From Winogradskyella sp. KYW1333 (GTDB lineage Bacteria > Bacteroidota > Bacteroidia > Flavobacteriales > Flavobacteriaceae): DNA of 64,000 nt. The notes beneath the pieces are model-generated. The model had not been told where the DNA came from, ran no database searches, and saw only the letters and a list, made by a program, of their open reading frames with translations. Positions 33,197-42,086 of the stretch are shown here, one piece after another. The DNA lies in contig NZ_QPHL01000015.1 in assembly GCF_003335675.1 (NCBI RefSeq), positions 310,001 to 374,000 of the forward strand. Reading direction: 5' to 3'. Numbering within the stretch: position 1 is the stretch's first letter; each line of letters opens with the position of its first letter. The translations under genes were made by a program, and so were the position numbers.

Positions 33197-35701
33197 TTAA
33201 AAGAGAAGTCTAACTACAGCATTAGTTGTCAAACCTAATGAAAATCTTGAAAACTCATTAACTGCATCACTTTCATTAACTCTATAATAGTTGTTAATAG
33301 CATTTTCCCTATTTGATATATTCCAGATGGATGCTCCAATTTCTGACCTTAATGAATTATTTATTTTGAATTTATATATGGCAGAAGCATCAATTCTTAA
33401 ATAATCCAATAAACGTTCATTATTACCTTCATCAAAGTTTACGTCATCATCTACAATTTCGTTACCATTCAGAGGGATTGACGTAGGCTTTCCGGTTCTG
33501 TAGTTTAATCCTGCTGAAATATTCCATGATTTATGACTAAAAGTTGTTCCTAATGTAATCGAATGTGTAATATCAAAATTACTTGGAAATTTAATATCTT
33601 CAAGTGCCTCAAAAGTATAAGTATTGTTTATGTACGAATAGCTTAACCAACTATTGAATTTACTTAGCCTTTTTCTACACAAAAACTCAAAACCGTAGGC
33701 ATCATAACTTCCTTTTTCTTTTGCAAATTCATATTTTGTATTGAAACTTTGGCTTTGTGTGGTAATACCATCAACTGTTTTGTAATAGCCCTTAACATCC
33801 AGTAACCAGCCACTTTTTTTATACGTTAACCCGAGTGAAGCCTGTTTGCTTTGTATAATAGGAATACTATCATTATCTGTTAATTGCCAACGTCTTTTTT
33901 CAATTCCTAGAAAGTCATTCTGGAAATTGACTATCTGCGAAGTGCTTTGATGTTTGTATTCTCCTTGGGCTTCAATTTTAATATGTTCTCCAATAGATTT
34001 TCTTACGCTTAATCTTGGTTCAATAATTAACTTTTCAAATCGAGTTAAGTAATTTGATCTTACTCCAGCTCTAATTGAAAAACCATTGTTTGCATTCTTA
34101 TACCAAGCCTGACCAAAAGCTCCATGTTCTCGCAATATTTCTTCATCACGTCTCACAAAACGTGGTAAATCAATATCGTTTAAGTTAATGACTTCAGTCT
34201 CCGTGAATTGATAACCAAGATTGAAACGCCATTGGTTTTGTTCATATAAATTATTCAACCGAACACTTGTTTCTGAAACTATATTTTCTTGTAATTGCAA
34301 TTGATTGCTTAATACATCAGCATTAAGGGCTTCGAGTTTATATTCACTATCATAAATATTAAGAGTTGAGGATAGTTTTTCGTTCCATTGCCTCTTATAA
34401 TTTAAACCTATTGCGAGACTATTTTGAGATATATTACTTCTTCTGGTTCTCGATACTCCATTGACATCAGCAGTTTCGTTGAAACCTAAATCGTTATTAA
34501 TTAGAATAAAATTTAATCTAATAAAGTCTTTATCAGTTGGTTGATACAACCATCTTAATGAAGCATCGTAAAAATTAAATTCTTGATTAGAATTTGTAAC
34601 ATTAGAACTATTATTTTCTACTTCTGTGTCTTGAGTTACCCTATCGAAATAAACGTCATAAGTTGGTGTTCTAACAAAGTCATCTAAAGACTTTCTTGAT
34701 GCAATTTGTAGAGACGATTTATTACCTATAGGAATATTTGAAAATAATTCTGCATTTAAAAAGTTAAGACCAAAAACACCATTAAATTTTGAATCAATTT
34801 GTTTGTCAGTTTGCATATGAATCGTCCCAGAAACACCATCAGTAAGTGATACATCTGAACCATTGTTGATGACACTTGCTGTTTGTGTCATAAGCGGATT
34901 AAAACTAGAAATTAGACCAAAAAAATGCCCTGTTTGATACATTTTTATATCATCCCAAAGCATCAAATTCTGGTCGTGAGAACCACCTCTAATATTAATA
35001 TTAGAAACAGTTTCATCAACACTTAAAATACTTGGTAAAGCTTGAACGGTTTGCAATACATCAGATTCAATAAGACCAGGTAAAAGACTAAATCGTTTAT
35101 AGTCGATTGAGGTTGACCAATCCTGTCTTTTATCTATACCTCTAACAAGATAAGTTTCAATAAGTATTGGTGATGTAACCTCGTGATGAACAAGCATTGT
35201 TATCGTTCCGCAATCTTCTAAAGTGAAATATTTTACTTGACGTTCAATCGTCTTAAACCCAATATGTCTTATGGTCAATAGTTCGTTTAAAGATTTCAGT
35301 TCAATTTCAAAATAACCACTTTCATTAGTTACTGCATAAGCAAATTTACTTGTGATAGTAGCACCTATGAGAGGTTCTGGTAACTCTGAACTATTAATAT
35401 AGCCACACAACTTAATAGTTTTGGAAATAGTGTAAACTAAATCGCTAACTTTTTCAAAAACTAGGTTGGTTTGCCTTTCAAGATTATTGATTTTTGCTGA
35501 CAAGCTTAAATCTTTCGATATAGGAATTACGGTAATATCTTTTAAGAGACTACTCTCATAATTAAAGGTAATAGAATGCATTTTTGTAATTTGTTCAAGT
35601 ATTTGAGAAATTGGAACTTTTTGTTCTGAATTTTGCCCTAGTGACTTAAATACTTGAAAAAAGCACAGTAATAGAAATATATAAAATTTAGTTCTGCCCA
35701 T
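33197..35701 (-). CDS. TonB-dependent outer-membrane receptor with STN domain
   Basis: An 834-residue outer-membrane receptor. After a signal peptide (about 1-22) come an STN domain near 25-92 (VPISQILEQITKMHSITFNY), a carboxypeptidase-D-like regulatory domain near 95-175 (GATITSKFAYAVTNESGYF), a plug (LLPGLIESDVLQTVQALPSI, then NINIRGGSHDQNLMLWDD) and a beta-barrel to the aromatic C-terminus. The STN domain is the part that signals to FecR-type anti-sigma factors, and fecR and fecI genes lie directly upstream. It takes up an unknown substrate with TonB energy. The start overlaps the fecR stop by 14 bp. Confidence 0.92.
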   Translation of the reverse strand: MGRTKFYIFLLLCFFQVFKSLGQNSEQKVPISQILEQITKMHSITFNYESSLLKDITVIPISKDLSLSAKINNLERQTNLVFEKVSDLVYTISKTIKLCGYINSSELPEPLIGATITSKFAYAVTNESGYFEIELKSLNELLTIRHIGFKTIERQVKYFTLEDCGTITMLVHHEVTSPILIETYLVRGIDKRQDWSTSIDYKRFSLLPGLIESDVLQTVQALPSILSVDETVSNINIRGGSHDQNLMLWDDIKMYQTGHFFGLISSFNPLMTQTASVINNGSDVSLTDGVSGTIHMQTDKQIDSKFNGVFGLNFLNAELFSNIPIGNKSSLQIASRKSLDDFVRTPTYDVYFDRVTQDTEVENNSSNVTNSNQEFNFYDASLRWLYQPTDKDFIRLNFILINNDLGFNETADVNGVSRTRRSNISQNSLAIGLNYKRQWNEKLSSTLNIYDSEYKLEALNADVLSNQLQLQENIVSETSVRLNNLYEQNQWRFNLGYQFTETEVINLNDIDLPRFVRRDEEILREHGAFGQAWYKNANNGFSIRAGVRSNYLTRFEKLIIEPRLSVRKSIGEHIKIEAQGEYKHQSTSQIVNFQNDFLGIEKRRWQLTDNDSIPIIQSKQASLGLTYKKSGWLLDVKGYYKTVDGITTQSQSFNTKYEFAKEKGSYDAYGFEFLCRKRLSKFNSWLSYSYINNTYTFEALEDIKFPSNFDITHSITLGTTFSHKSWNISAGLNYRTGKPTSIPLNGNEIVDDDVNFDEGNNERLLDYLRIDASAIYKFKINNSLRSEIGASIWNISNRENAINNYYRVNESDAVNEFSRFSLGLTTNAVVRLLF

Positions 35702-36590
35702 CCTTAATAATGACCTCGTTAGTACTCTGAATTTTATAGGTCAAGTTAAAGGGGTTTGTGATAGATTTTAGGGCATTTTCAAGATTGTCATGTTCAAAAG
35801 CACCTGTAAATTTTATATTCAAATCAGATGGATATTGCACCTTGATATTATATTGCTTTTTAAGTTCATCAATGACAATTTTAAATGAAGCATTTTCAAA
35901 AACACTCATATTTTTAAGCCAGTAAGGTTCTGCGACTGCAATACTTGATTTTAAACCTTTTCCTGTTGATAAAATAAACTCTGTACCAGCAGGTAATTTA
36001 ATTTTTTCATCATTGTATATTACTTGCACCAAGCCCTCATAACAAGACACCTTAAAAATACTGTCTCTTGATAAGACATTAAACTCTGTACCCAGCACAC
36101 TCACTTTTCCAAAGTCAGTATTAACATCAAATTGTTTTCCTTTTTCTACATCAAAAAAAGCTTCGCCTTTGAGTTGTAATGATCTATTCTCGTCCCAATT
36201 GGAACTATCATATTTTAGTTCTGATAACTCGTTTAGATTAACGACTGAATTGTCAGGCAGAGTTATGGTCTCATTTTGAGCTAGAGCGGTCTTAAACGAG
36301 CTTATTTGGTCTTTATTTATCAAAGTAAATAAAGCAAAGCCAACAACTAGAATAGCAGCTAAACTAGAAATAACCTTTATCCAATTTATAGAAGTATTAT
36401 TTTTGGAAACTAATTTCTCATCTAATGTATTAAAGGACTCAACTTTAGCATTTATATTACCATTGAACCGTTGAGCTTCCTCAATAATTTCTTTGTAAAA
36501 GTCCGCATCTTCCAACGCATTGAAAGCCTTTGTCTCTGTGTCAGACAGGTCATTACTTAACCATTTTTTAACTAAATACTCTTTATTCAT
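35688..36590 (-). CDS. FecR-family anti-sigma factor
   Basis: A 300-residue single-pass membrane regulator. A cytoplasmic N-terminal region (1-65) has the anti-sigma helices, a transmembrane segment lies near 70-87 (VISSLAAILVVGFALFTLI), then the FecR domain near 105-205 (ITLPDNSVVNLNELSELKYD, GEAFFDVEKGK, VLGTEFNV) and a C-terminal STN-like DUF4974 domain near 230-300. It should hold the ECF sigma factor until the receptor binds its ligand. It lies 49 bp after the sigma gene and overlaps the receptor gene. Confidence 0.92.
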   Translation of the reverse strand: MNKEYLVKKWLSNDLSDTETKAFNALEDADFYKEIIEEAQRFNGNINAKVESFNTLDEKLVSKNNTSINWIKVISSLAAILVVGFALFTLINKDQISSFKTALAQNETITLPDNSVVNLNELSELKYDSSNWDENRSLQLKGEAFFDVEKGKQFDVNTDFGKVSVLGTEFNVLSRDSIFKVSCYEGLVQVIYNDEKIKLPAGTEFILSTGKGLKSSIAVAEPYWLKNMSVFENASFKIVIDELKKQYNIKVQYPSDLNIKFTGAFEHDNLENALKSITNPFNLTYKIQSTNEVIIKDGQN

Positions 36591-36639
36591 AACTTGCTGT
36601 TATATATATAAAACAACTTAAACTATAATTGTCCCAAAA

Positions 36640-37164
36640 TTATTTTCGGTTGAGTTCTTCAAGCTCATTTTTAAGTTTGTTTAAAGCTGCGTAGATTCTA
36701 TGTTCAGCGACCTTTTTTGTAATGCCTAAAATTTCTGCAACTTCCTTATGTGTTTTACCATCTACTTTGTTCAATAGGAACGCTAGGCGTTCTTCTTCTT
36801 TTAATTGAGACAGCACATTTTCAAACCGTTTTAAAAATTCCTTCTTACGCAAGATAAATGCAGGAGTTTCATTGGTGTAGTCCTTTGGTTTTACCTGTTG
36901 ATATTTTAATACCACTTTTTGATGTTTCACTTCGTTCAACATCATATTATTTGCTGTGGTATATAAATAAGATTTAGCAGTTTCTGGTTTTATTTTAGAG
37001 CAATTTTCCCATAATTTGATAAATGCTTCTTGTACCTTGTCTGAAGGGTTTAAAAGTTCGCCATACTTATAAAAAAGTATATTGCTCAACGATTGTGCGT
37101 ACTTCTCATAAAGTTTTGAGAAGCGAATTTTATCACATATATCTTGGTGCAATGATTTAGGCAA
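36640..37164 (-). CDS. ECF RNA polymerase sigma factor, FecI-like
   Basis: A 174-residue ECF sigma factor. Region 2 spans about 17-85 (LLNPSDKVQEAFIKLWENC) and region 4 about 115-165 (ENVLSQLKEEERLAFLLNKV, then THKEVAEILGITKKVAEHRI as the helix-turn-helix). The likely start is TTG 37164-37162, since no in-frame ATG precedes region 2. A TATCTTTC near-match to the -7 consensus lies upstream. It should direct transcription of the receptor gene and perhaps of the divergent lipoproteins. Confidence 0.9.
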   Translation of the reverse strand: MPKSLHQDICDKIRFSKLYEKYAQSLSNILFYKYGELLNPSDKVQEAFIKLWENCSKIKPETAKSYLYTTANNMMLNEVKHQKVVLKYQQVKPKDYTNETPAFILRKKEFLKRFENVLSQLKEEERLAFLLNKVDGKTHKEVAEILGITKKVAEHRIYAALNKLKNELEELNRK

Positions 37165-37295
37165 AATTGTTTTTTTTAGTTGAAATGGAAAGATAGAAAA
37201 AATATTGACTAGAATTAATTGGGATAATGTTAGCTTGAGTTGTCTTAAATATAAAACTTTAATTGCTTAATCAGTATTAAGATTCATAATATAGA

Positions 37296-37532
37296 ATGCA
37301 ATCATCTTGTGTAAATAGAACAACAAAATTTATTAAATCAATCTCTATGATGAAAAGAGAGGAATTATTACAATGTAAGATGAAGATAAAGGCATTAGAG
37401 CAAATCCTCGAAAAGGATTACAACTCTATCAATCTTTATAAATATAGACAAGCAAATGACAGATTCAATAATTTAAAGTCTACAATTTTTGATTTAAAAT
37501 TATTAGAATTAAGAATTAATCGAAAATTTTGA
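37296..37532 (+). CDS. Possible small hypothetical protein
   Basis: A 78-codon frame from ATG 37296, with an internal ATG at 37350 as an alternative. The predicted product is basic and mainly helical (KMKIKALEQILEKDYNSINL), with no signal peptide. It lies in the 461-bp gap between the divergent sigma and lipoprotein genes. No relatives are recognised and it could be chance; the rest of that gap is AT-rich with no other feature. Confidence 0.3.
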   Translation: MQSSCVNRTTKFIKSISMMKREELLQCKMKIKALEQILEKDYNSINLYKYRQANDRFNNLKSTIFDLKLLELRINRKF

Positions 37533-37625
37533 AAAATTTCTTGGGATATTTATTGAATTAGTTGTTTTAAGAATAAAGAGCCAATTAACAAACGAACTTA
37601 AAATTAAAATAAAATCCATTTCATT

Positions 37626-39413
37626 ATGAAAACATTGAAACCAATCTTATTATTAGTTATAGGGATTTTAATCACTATGACTTCTTGTAGAACTGAAGAC
37701 GATTTAGCAATTGACCCACCAGTTGAAGAAACAATCGAAGCCAATTCAACTATAGCCAATTTAATGAGTAGAACAGCAACCAATGATGGTTCTAGTGATA
37801 ACATTATTGATAATGCTAGTTGTTTAAGCGTACAATTACCTGTTACCGTTACAGTAAACGGAATTGAACTTGAAATAAATGACGATGATGGTTATGAGAA
37901 TATCGAAGATATTATCGATTTGTTTGATGATGATGTGGACTCCGTTATCATTTCATATCCTATAACTGTAGTACTTACCGATTTTTCGACGGTTGTGGTT
38001 AACTCTGATACAGAGTTAGCAGCACTTACAGCTAACTGTGTTGGCGAAAACGAAGATGATGATGATATAGAATGTATTGACTTCCAATACCCTATTACAG
38101 CATCTGTTTTTGATGAGAATAATGATTTAATCAATTCTATTATTATCAACAACGATAATGATATGTATGATTTTATTGATGATTTAGATGAATTTGCAGC
38201 AGTTACAATTAACTTTCCTATTACTGTAATATTTGCAGATGGAACAACCCAAACGATAAATAGTATTCAAGAGTTAGAAAGTGCTATTGAAATTGCAGAT
38301 GATAGTTGTGATGAAGATGACGATAATGATTTTGATGATGACGATTGTGACAACTGTTCAACCAATGACCTTGATACTGTTTTTGCTGATTGTTCAGAAT
38401 GGACAGTTGATAAACTTGAGCGCAATGACAATGACCTAGAAGATAATTACGTAGGATATGAATTTGAGTTTAATAGTGATGGAACAATTTTAGTTACTCA
38501 AGGAGTAAATACTTTTAATGGTACATGGGAAGCATCAGGAACTGGTAATAATATTTCAGTAACCATTGATGTAACAGGACTTCCTGATTTTAATGATACT
38601 TGGAACTTACATGAAATAGAACAAGAAGATGATGATGAAGTCAAAGTCGATTTAAGATTAGGAGATGACAGATTGCGTTTTGAAAGTGATTGTTCATCAG
38701 GAGGAAGTATTGATGATACTGCTCTAGTTAATGCCTTAACAAATGGAGATTGGTATGTAACTTATTTCTTTGATGATACAGATGAAACGGCAGACTTTGC
38801 AGATTATGTTTTCAATTTTGCATCAGATAATTCAGCAATTGCAACAAACATGAGCGGCGCAACAAATGGCTCATGGTCAACAACATCGGGAGATGATACC
38901 GAACTTGGACTAAATTTAAACTTTGGAACGGGTATTCCACTTGATGAATTAGCTGATGATTGGGATGTTCTTGAAGTAACAAATGACATTATTAGATTAA
39001 AAGATGTAAGTGGTGGTGATGGTTCAGAAGACTTCTTAACTTTTGAGAGAAACCCATTTGATGGAGGAAATGGAAATGATGATTTAGAAGCAATATTAAC
39101 GGATGGTTTATGGATAGTTGCTTCTTATACGGAAGATTCAGATGACCAAACCTCTGACTATGCAGGTTATGAGTTAGATTTTAATATGGATGGTTCAGTA
39201 TCAGCTTCAAATGGTTCTAATACAAATAATGGTACTTGGCAAGTCTTAAGTGCAGGTAATCAAATGGCTCTTGATTTTAGTACAAATATGCCTTTTGAAG
39301 AATTTAACGATGATGATTGGGATGTAATTTCTGTTTCAGCTACCGAAGTAGTCATACAAGACGTTAGCGGAGGTGGTGGAGGAACAGATACCTTAACTAT
39401 TCAAAAACTATAA
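37626..39413 (+). CDS. Acidic repeat lipoprotein
   Basis: A 595-residue lipoprotein: signal peptide ending TMTSC with the lipidated cysteine near 21. Two N-terminal modules follow (about 65-145 and 148-230), each a pair of ITV-strand motifs such as PVTVTVNGIELEI and PITVIFADGTTQTI bounded by cysteines. Then an Asp-rich linker with CDEDDDNDFDDDDCDNC and three C-terminal lipocalin-like modules (about 255-345, 355-465, 470-595). Each of these opens with W.V and repeats the G-x-W and DDWDV...DVSGG pattern. Asp-rich segments may bind Ca2+. It probably sits on the cell surface; whether it is a ligand-binding partner of the TonB receptor is inference. Confidence 0.75.
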   Translation: MKTLKPILLLVIGILITMTSCRTEDDLAIDPPVEETIEANSTIANLMSRTATNDGSSDNIIDNASCLSVQLPVTVTVNGIELEINDDDGYENIEDIIDLFDDDVDSVIISYPITVVLTDFSTVVVNSDTELAALTANCVGENEDDDDIECIDFQYPITASVFDENNDLINSIIINNDNDMYDFIDDLDEFAAVTINFPITVIFADGTTQTINSIQELESAIEIADDSCDEDDDNDFDDDDCDNCSTNDLDTVFADCSEWTVDKLERNDNDLEDNYVGYEFEFNSDGTILVTQGVNTFNGTWEASGTGNNISVTIDVTGLPDFNDTWNLHEIEQEDDDEVKVDLRLGDDRLRFESDCSSGGSIDDTALVNALTNGDWYVTYFFDDTDETADFADYVFNFASDNSAIATNMSGATNGSWSTTSGDDTELGLNLNFGTGIPLDELADDWDVLEVTNDIIRLKDVSGGDGSEDFLTFERNPFDGGNGNDDLEAILTDGLWIVASYTEDSDDQTSDYAGYELDFNMDGSVSASNGSNTNNGTWQVLSAGNQMALDFSTNMPFEEFNDDDWDVISVSATEVVIQDVSGGGGGTDTLTIQKL

Positions 39414-39442
39414 AAGCAACAAATAACTTTAAAACAATAATT

Positions 39443-39931
39443 ATGAAAAAAGCATTTAATCTTGGAATGTTATTAATGTTAAGTTTTTCTTTAATGTCGT
39501 CCATGTGTTCTAGTGACGATGATGACGGAAGCCCAAACAATAATAGTCAACAAATAGCAGAAATTAAAAGCGCAGCTCAATCTGGTACATGGCGAATCAC
39601 GAACTTTAATGATTCTGGTCAAAATGAAACCTCTGATTTTAATGGGTATGACTTTAGCTTCAATTCTGATGGTTCATTGGTTGCGACTAATGGTACAAAT
39701 ACAATGACTGGAACTTGGTCTGTTACAGACGATAGCAATAGCAGTAGTGATGATAGTAATGATGACGATGATATTGATTTTAATATTTTCTTCCCTGTGC
39801 CAGACAGCAATGATTTTGAAGACCTCAATGATGATTGGGATATTGTATCTACTTCATCTACTAGAATTGAACTTATTGATATAAGTGGAGGTAATGGAGG
39901 AACAGATATGCTCACATTTGAGAAGAATTAA
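39443..39931 (+). CDS. Lipoprotein with one lipocalin-like module
   Basis: A 162-residue lipoprotein, lipidated cysteine near 22 (LMSSMC), then an Asp-rich spacer and one copy of the module repeated three times in the preceding gene: GTWRITNFNDSGQNETSDF, then GYDFSFNSDGSLVATNGTNT and GTWSV, ending DDWDIVSTSSTRIELIDISGG. It lies 29 bp after the larger lipoprotein and shares its terminator, so the two form an operon and probably arose by domain duplication. Confidence 0.75.
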   Translation: MKKAFNLGMLLMLSFSLMSSMCSSDDDDGSPNNNSQQIAEIKSAAQSGTWRITNFNDSGQNETSDFNGYDFSFNSDGSLVATNGTNTMTGTWSVTDDSNSSSDDSNDDDDIDFNIFFPVPDSNDFEDLNDDWDIVSTSSTRIELIDISGGNGGTDMLTFEKN

Positions 39932-39992
39932 ATAAAAGGGTAAATAAGTTAGTAATTTGTCCATCAGCCCCAAATTTTTTGATTAATAGCAG

Positions 39993-40022
39993 ACCAGCCA
40001 TGATTTTCGTGGCTGGTTTTTT
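39993..40022 (+). terminator. Intrinsic terminator after the lipoprotein pair
   Basis: ACCAGCCA (39993-40000) pairs perfectly with TGGCTGGT (40010-40017), followed by a T run. From here to 40222 the DNA is AT-rich with nothing recognised. Confidence 0.85.
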
Positions 40023-40227
40023 ATACGTAATCAAAAAAATCATCAATTTAAGGGCAAATGTAGTAAGTGTATAAAATTTTTAAGAAAGGCAGATGTATTA
40101 GGAAAATTTTATACTCTTGCGGGAAGTTAATCCTAAATTTTCTGAAAACTTTTACAGCAGAATGTTTCTTAAAAAGCTTATTTCTGCAAAATTTTAATGT
40201 TTAGATTAGGTCTTTTTTGGATATTGT

Positions 40228-40367
40228 GTACAACGGTCTCGTATAACCGCCAGTTACGGATTTAAAGTTACGTTTTTTTCCGCTGTAATTAGTTTTATTA
40301 ATTTGTAAGAAGTTTCATAATCTTAACCAGCTAGCTACGCCGTAATTGCGGTTATACATTGTTGTAC
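40228..40367 (-). repeat. attC-like inverted-repeat element D
   Basis: Plus-strand order: GTACAAC (40228-40234), spacer GGTCTC, GTATAACCGC (40241-40250), GTTACGG (40253-40259), about 80 bp, CCGTAAT (40340-40346), GCGGTTATAC (40348-40357), spacer ATT, GTTGTAC (40361-40367). Outer (7 bp) and inner (10 bp) arms both pair perfectly, with unequal six- and three-base spacers. That is the R''-L''...L'-R' plan with unpaired spacers seen in integron attC sites. It begins 8 bp after the stop of the 144-residue gene. Confidence 0.65.
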
Positions 40368-40375
40368 GCAGTTTT

Positions 40376-40810
40376 TTAATCATTTTTTATTAAATCCTGT
40401 ACTTTTTTAATTCCGCAACCAATTACAAAAATTCGAGTTCGCCAGTCATTTATTCCGCCATAAGGGATTTTGTCAGTCCAATATTCAATTCCACGTTTTT
40501 TTAGTACAGAAAGTATTTGTTCTACTTCTTGGTCAGATTTATACATTCCGATATAATTCCGATTAGCGTGTTCATCCGATTTAATTTTCTCTAGAGCGAA
40601 ATCAACAGCTTCTTTTTCAGTTGCAAAGTAATCCAAAGTCTGTTTATCTCCACGTTCGGTATAGAACCATTGAAAAAGTCCTCCGTTATTCTCCAATCCA
40701 AAACCCTCATAAATAGCATTTCCATTAATGCTATAACTATTCATTGGATAGCAATTTTCCTTTAGCCATTTTTCCAATTCAACAACGGTTTTTATTTCAG
40801 TTTCGGTCAT
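40376..40810 (-). CDS. Small cytoplasmic protein in a cassette-like unit, possibly an immunity protein
   Basis: A 144-residue protein with no signal peptide. It has a GFGLENNGGLFQWFYTERG segment near 32-50, DYFATEKEAVDFALEKI, and a C-terminal domain (WTDKIPYGGINDWRTRIFVIG). The composition and two-domain layout resemble predicted immunity proteins of polymorphic toxin systems, but I cannot confirm a family. It is the only gene in a unit bounded by two identical ATTGTGTACAAC sequences (40223-40234 and 40818-40829), with an attC-like element right after its stop. No toxin gene is adjacent, as is common for cassette-borne immunity genes. Confidence 0.7.
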   Translation of the reverse strand: MTETEIKTVVELEKWLKENCYPMNSYSINGNAIYEGFGLENNGGLFQWFYTERGDKQTLDYFATEKEAVDFALEKIKSDEHANRNYIGMYKSDQEVEQILSVLKKRGIEYWTDKIPYGGINDWRTRIFVIGCGIKKVQDLIKND

Positions 40811-40817
40811 TTCTCAA

Positions 40818-40829
40818 ATTGTGTACAAC
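40818..40829 (-). repeat. Direct repeat marking the 5' boundary of the cassette-like unit
   Basis: ATTGTGTACAAC here is identical to 40223-40234. On the minus strand it contains GTTGTAC, the outer arm of element D, so the unit between the copies has the ends expected for a site-specifically inserted gene cassette of about 595 bp. No second inner arm is found beyond it, so this end is a simple site and not a full attC. Confidence 0.6.
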
Positions 40830-41139
40830 ACGTAAATAAGTCTGCATTTTATTTATATTTATTTTAATATGGATAACGTTAAAAACCGCGTATTAAAAAG
40901 GGTTATTAAATATTTGTATGCATACATATTGTATAACAATACCGTGTTTTCAAATTTTTTGATATACAAAACGCATGTACTTTTAATCACCAATTAAATA
41001 CGCTCTAAATACATATTACTTGGTGGTCTTAAAATTCGTGATTTTATGTACTAAAGTCAATACGTAACCTTACGTATTTTTTACAACTAATAAAGGTAAA
41101 GCTTTAAGTATGATAAATATCACTTATGTAAGAAAATTT
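40830..41139. other. 310 bp without a gene
   Basis: AT-rich DNA between the cassette boundary and the 3' end of the nitronate monooxygenase gene. It holds a small palindrome (ATTGT-ATA-ACAAT type, near 40930) but no reading frame, integrase fragment or terminator that I recognise. Confidence 0.5.
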
Positions 41140-42081
41140 CTAAAGTTTAGCAACTTCCTTTTTAGCCTCTTCAAACTCAGTCAACATATCCTGTACAATA
41201 GTTGCAACAGGTTTTATATCATGAATAAGTCCTGAAATTTGACCAATTTCTAGTTCGCCATGGTCTAAATCACCTTCAAACATACCACGTTTGGCACGTG
41301 CTCTTCCTAATAATTCCTTTAGTTGTTCAGGTGATGGAGACGTCTTATAAAGCTCTTGTAGTTCGTTGTAGAACTTATTCTTTATTAAACGTACTGGTGC
41401 CAATTCCTTTAAGGTCAATTGTGTATCACCTTCTTTGGCATCAACAACTACTTTTTTAAAGTCGGTATGTGCAGAAGATTCTTCACTAGCAACAAAACGA
41501 CTACCAACCTGTACGCCATCTGCACCTAAAACCATACAGGCCAGCATAGCACTTCCTGTGGCTATACCACCTGCAGCAATCAAGGGAATATTAAGATGTT
41601 CCTTAACCATTGGGATTAAGGTTAATGTTGTGGTTTCATCACGTCCGTTATGACCTCCTGCTTCAAAACCTTCAGCCACGACTGCATCTACACCAGCATC
41701 TTGTGCCTTCAACGCAAACTTTACAGAACTAACTACGTGCACCACAGTAATACCTTGGTCTTGCAACCATTTAGTCCAGGTTTTTGGATTTCCTGCGGAC
41801 GTAAACACAATTTTTACACCTTCCTCCACGATAATATCCATAATCTCCTCAATATTAGGATACAACATTGGGACATTAACTCCAAAAGGTTTGTCAGTTG
41901 CGGGTTTGCATTTTTGAATGTGCTCACGTAATACATCTGGATACATAGAGCCTGCTCCTATTAATCCTAAAATACCTGCATTACTTGCAGCAGATGCTAA
42001 TCGCCAACCACTATTCCAGATCATACCTGCTTGTATGATTGGGTAGTCTATATTAAAGAGTTTGGTTATTCTATTTTCCAT
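41140..42081 (-). CDS. Nitronate monooxygenase family FMN enzyme
   Basis: A 313-residue TIM-barrel flavoprotein. The N-terminus has YPIIQAGMIWNSGWRLASA, the central part AVVAEGFEAGGHNGRDETTT, and the phosphate-binding region IPLIAAGGIATGSAML with LGADGVQVGSRFVAS. These are shared by nitronate monooxygenases, which oxidise alkyl nitronates, and by FabK-like enoyl reductases; the AGGHNGR motif favours the monooxygenase side. It lies 5 bp after the S8 protease gene on the same strand. Confidence 0.85.
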   Translation of the reverse strand: MENRITKLFNIDYPIIQAGMIWNSGWRLASAASNAGILGLIGAGSMYPDVLREHIQKCKPATDKPFGVNVPMLYPNIEEIMDIIVEEGVKIVFTSAGNPKTWTKWLQDQGITVVHVVSSVKFALKAQDAGVDAVVAEGFEAGGHNGRDETTTLTLIPMVKEHLNIPLIAAGGIATGSAMLACMVLGADGVQVGSRFVASEESSAHTDFKKVVVDAKEGDTQLTLKELAPVRLIKNKFYNELQELYKTSPSPEQLKELLGRARAKRGMFEGDLDHGELEIGQISGLIHDIKPVATIVQDMLTEFEEAKKEVAKL

Positions 42082-42086
42082 TCGTG

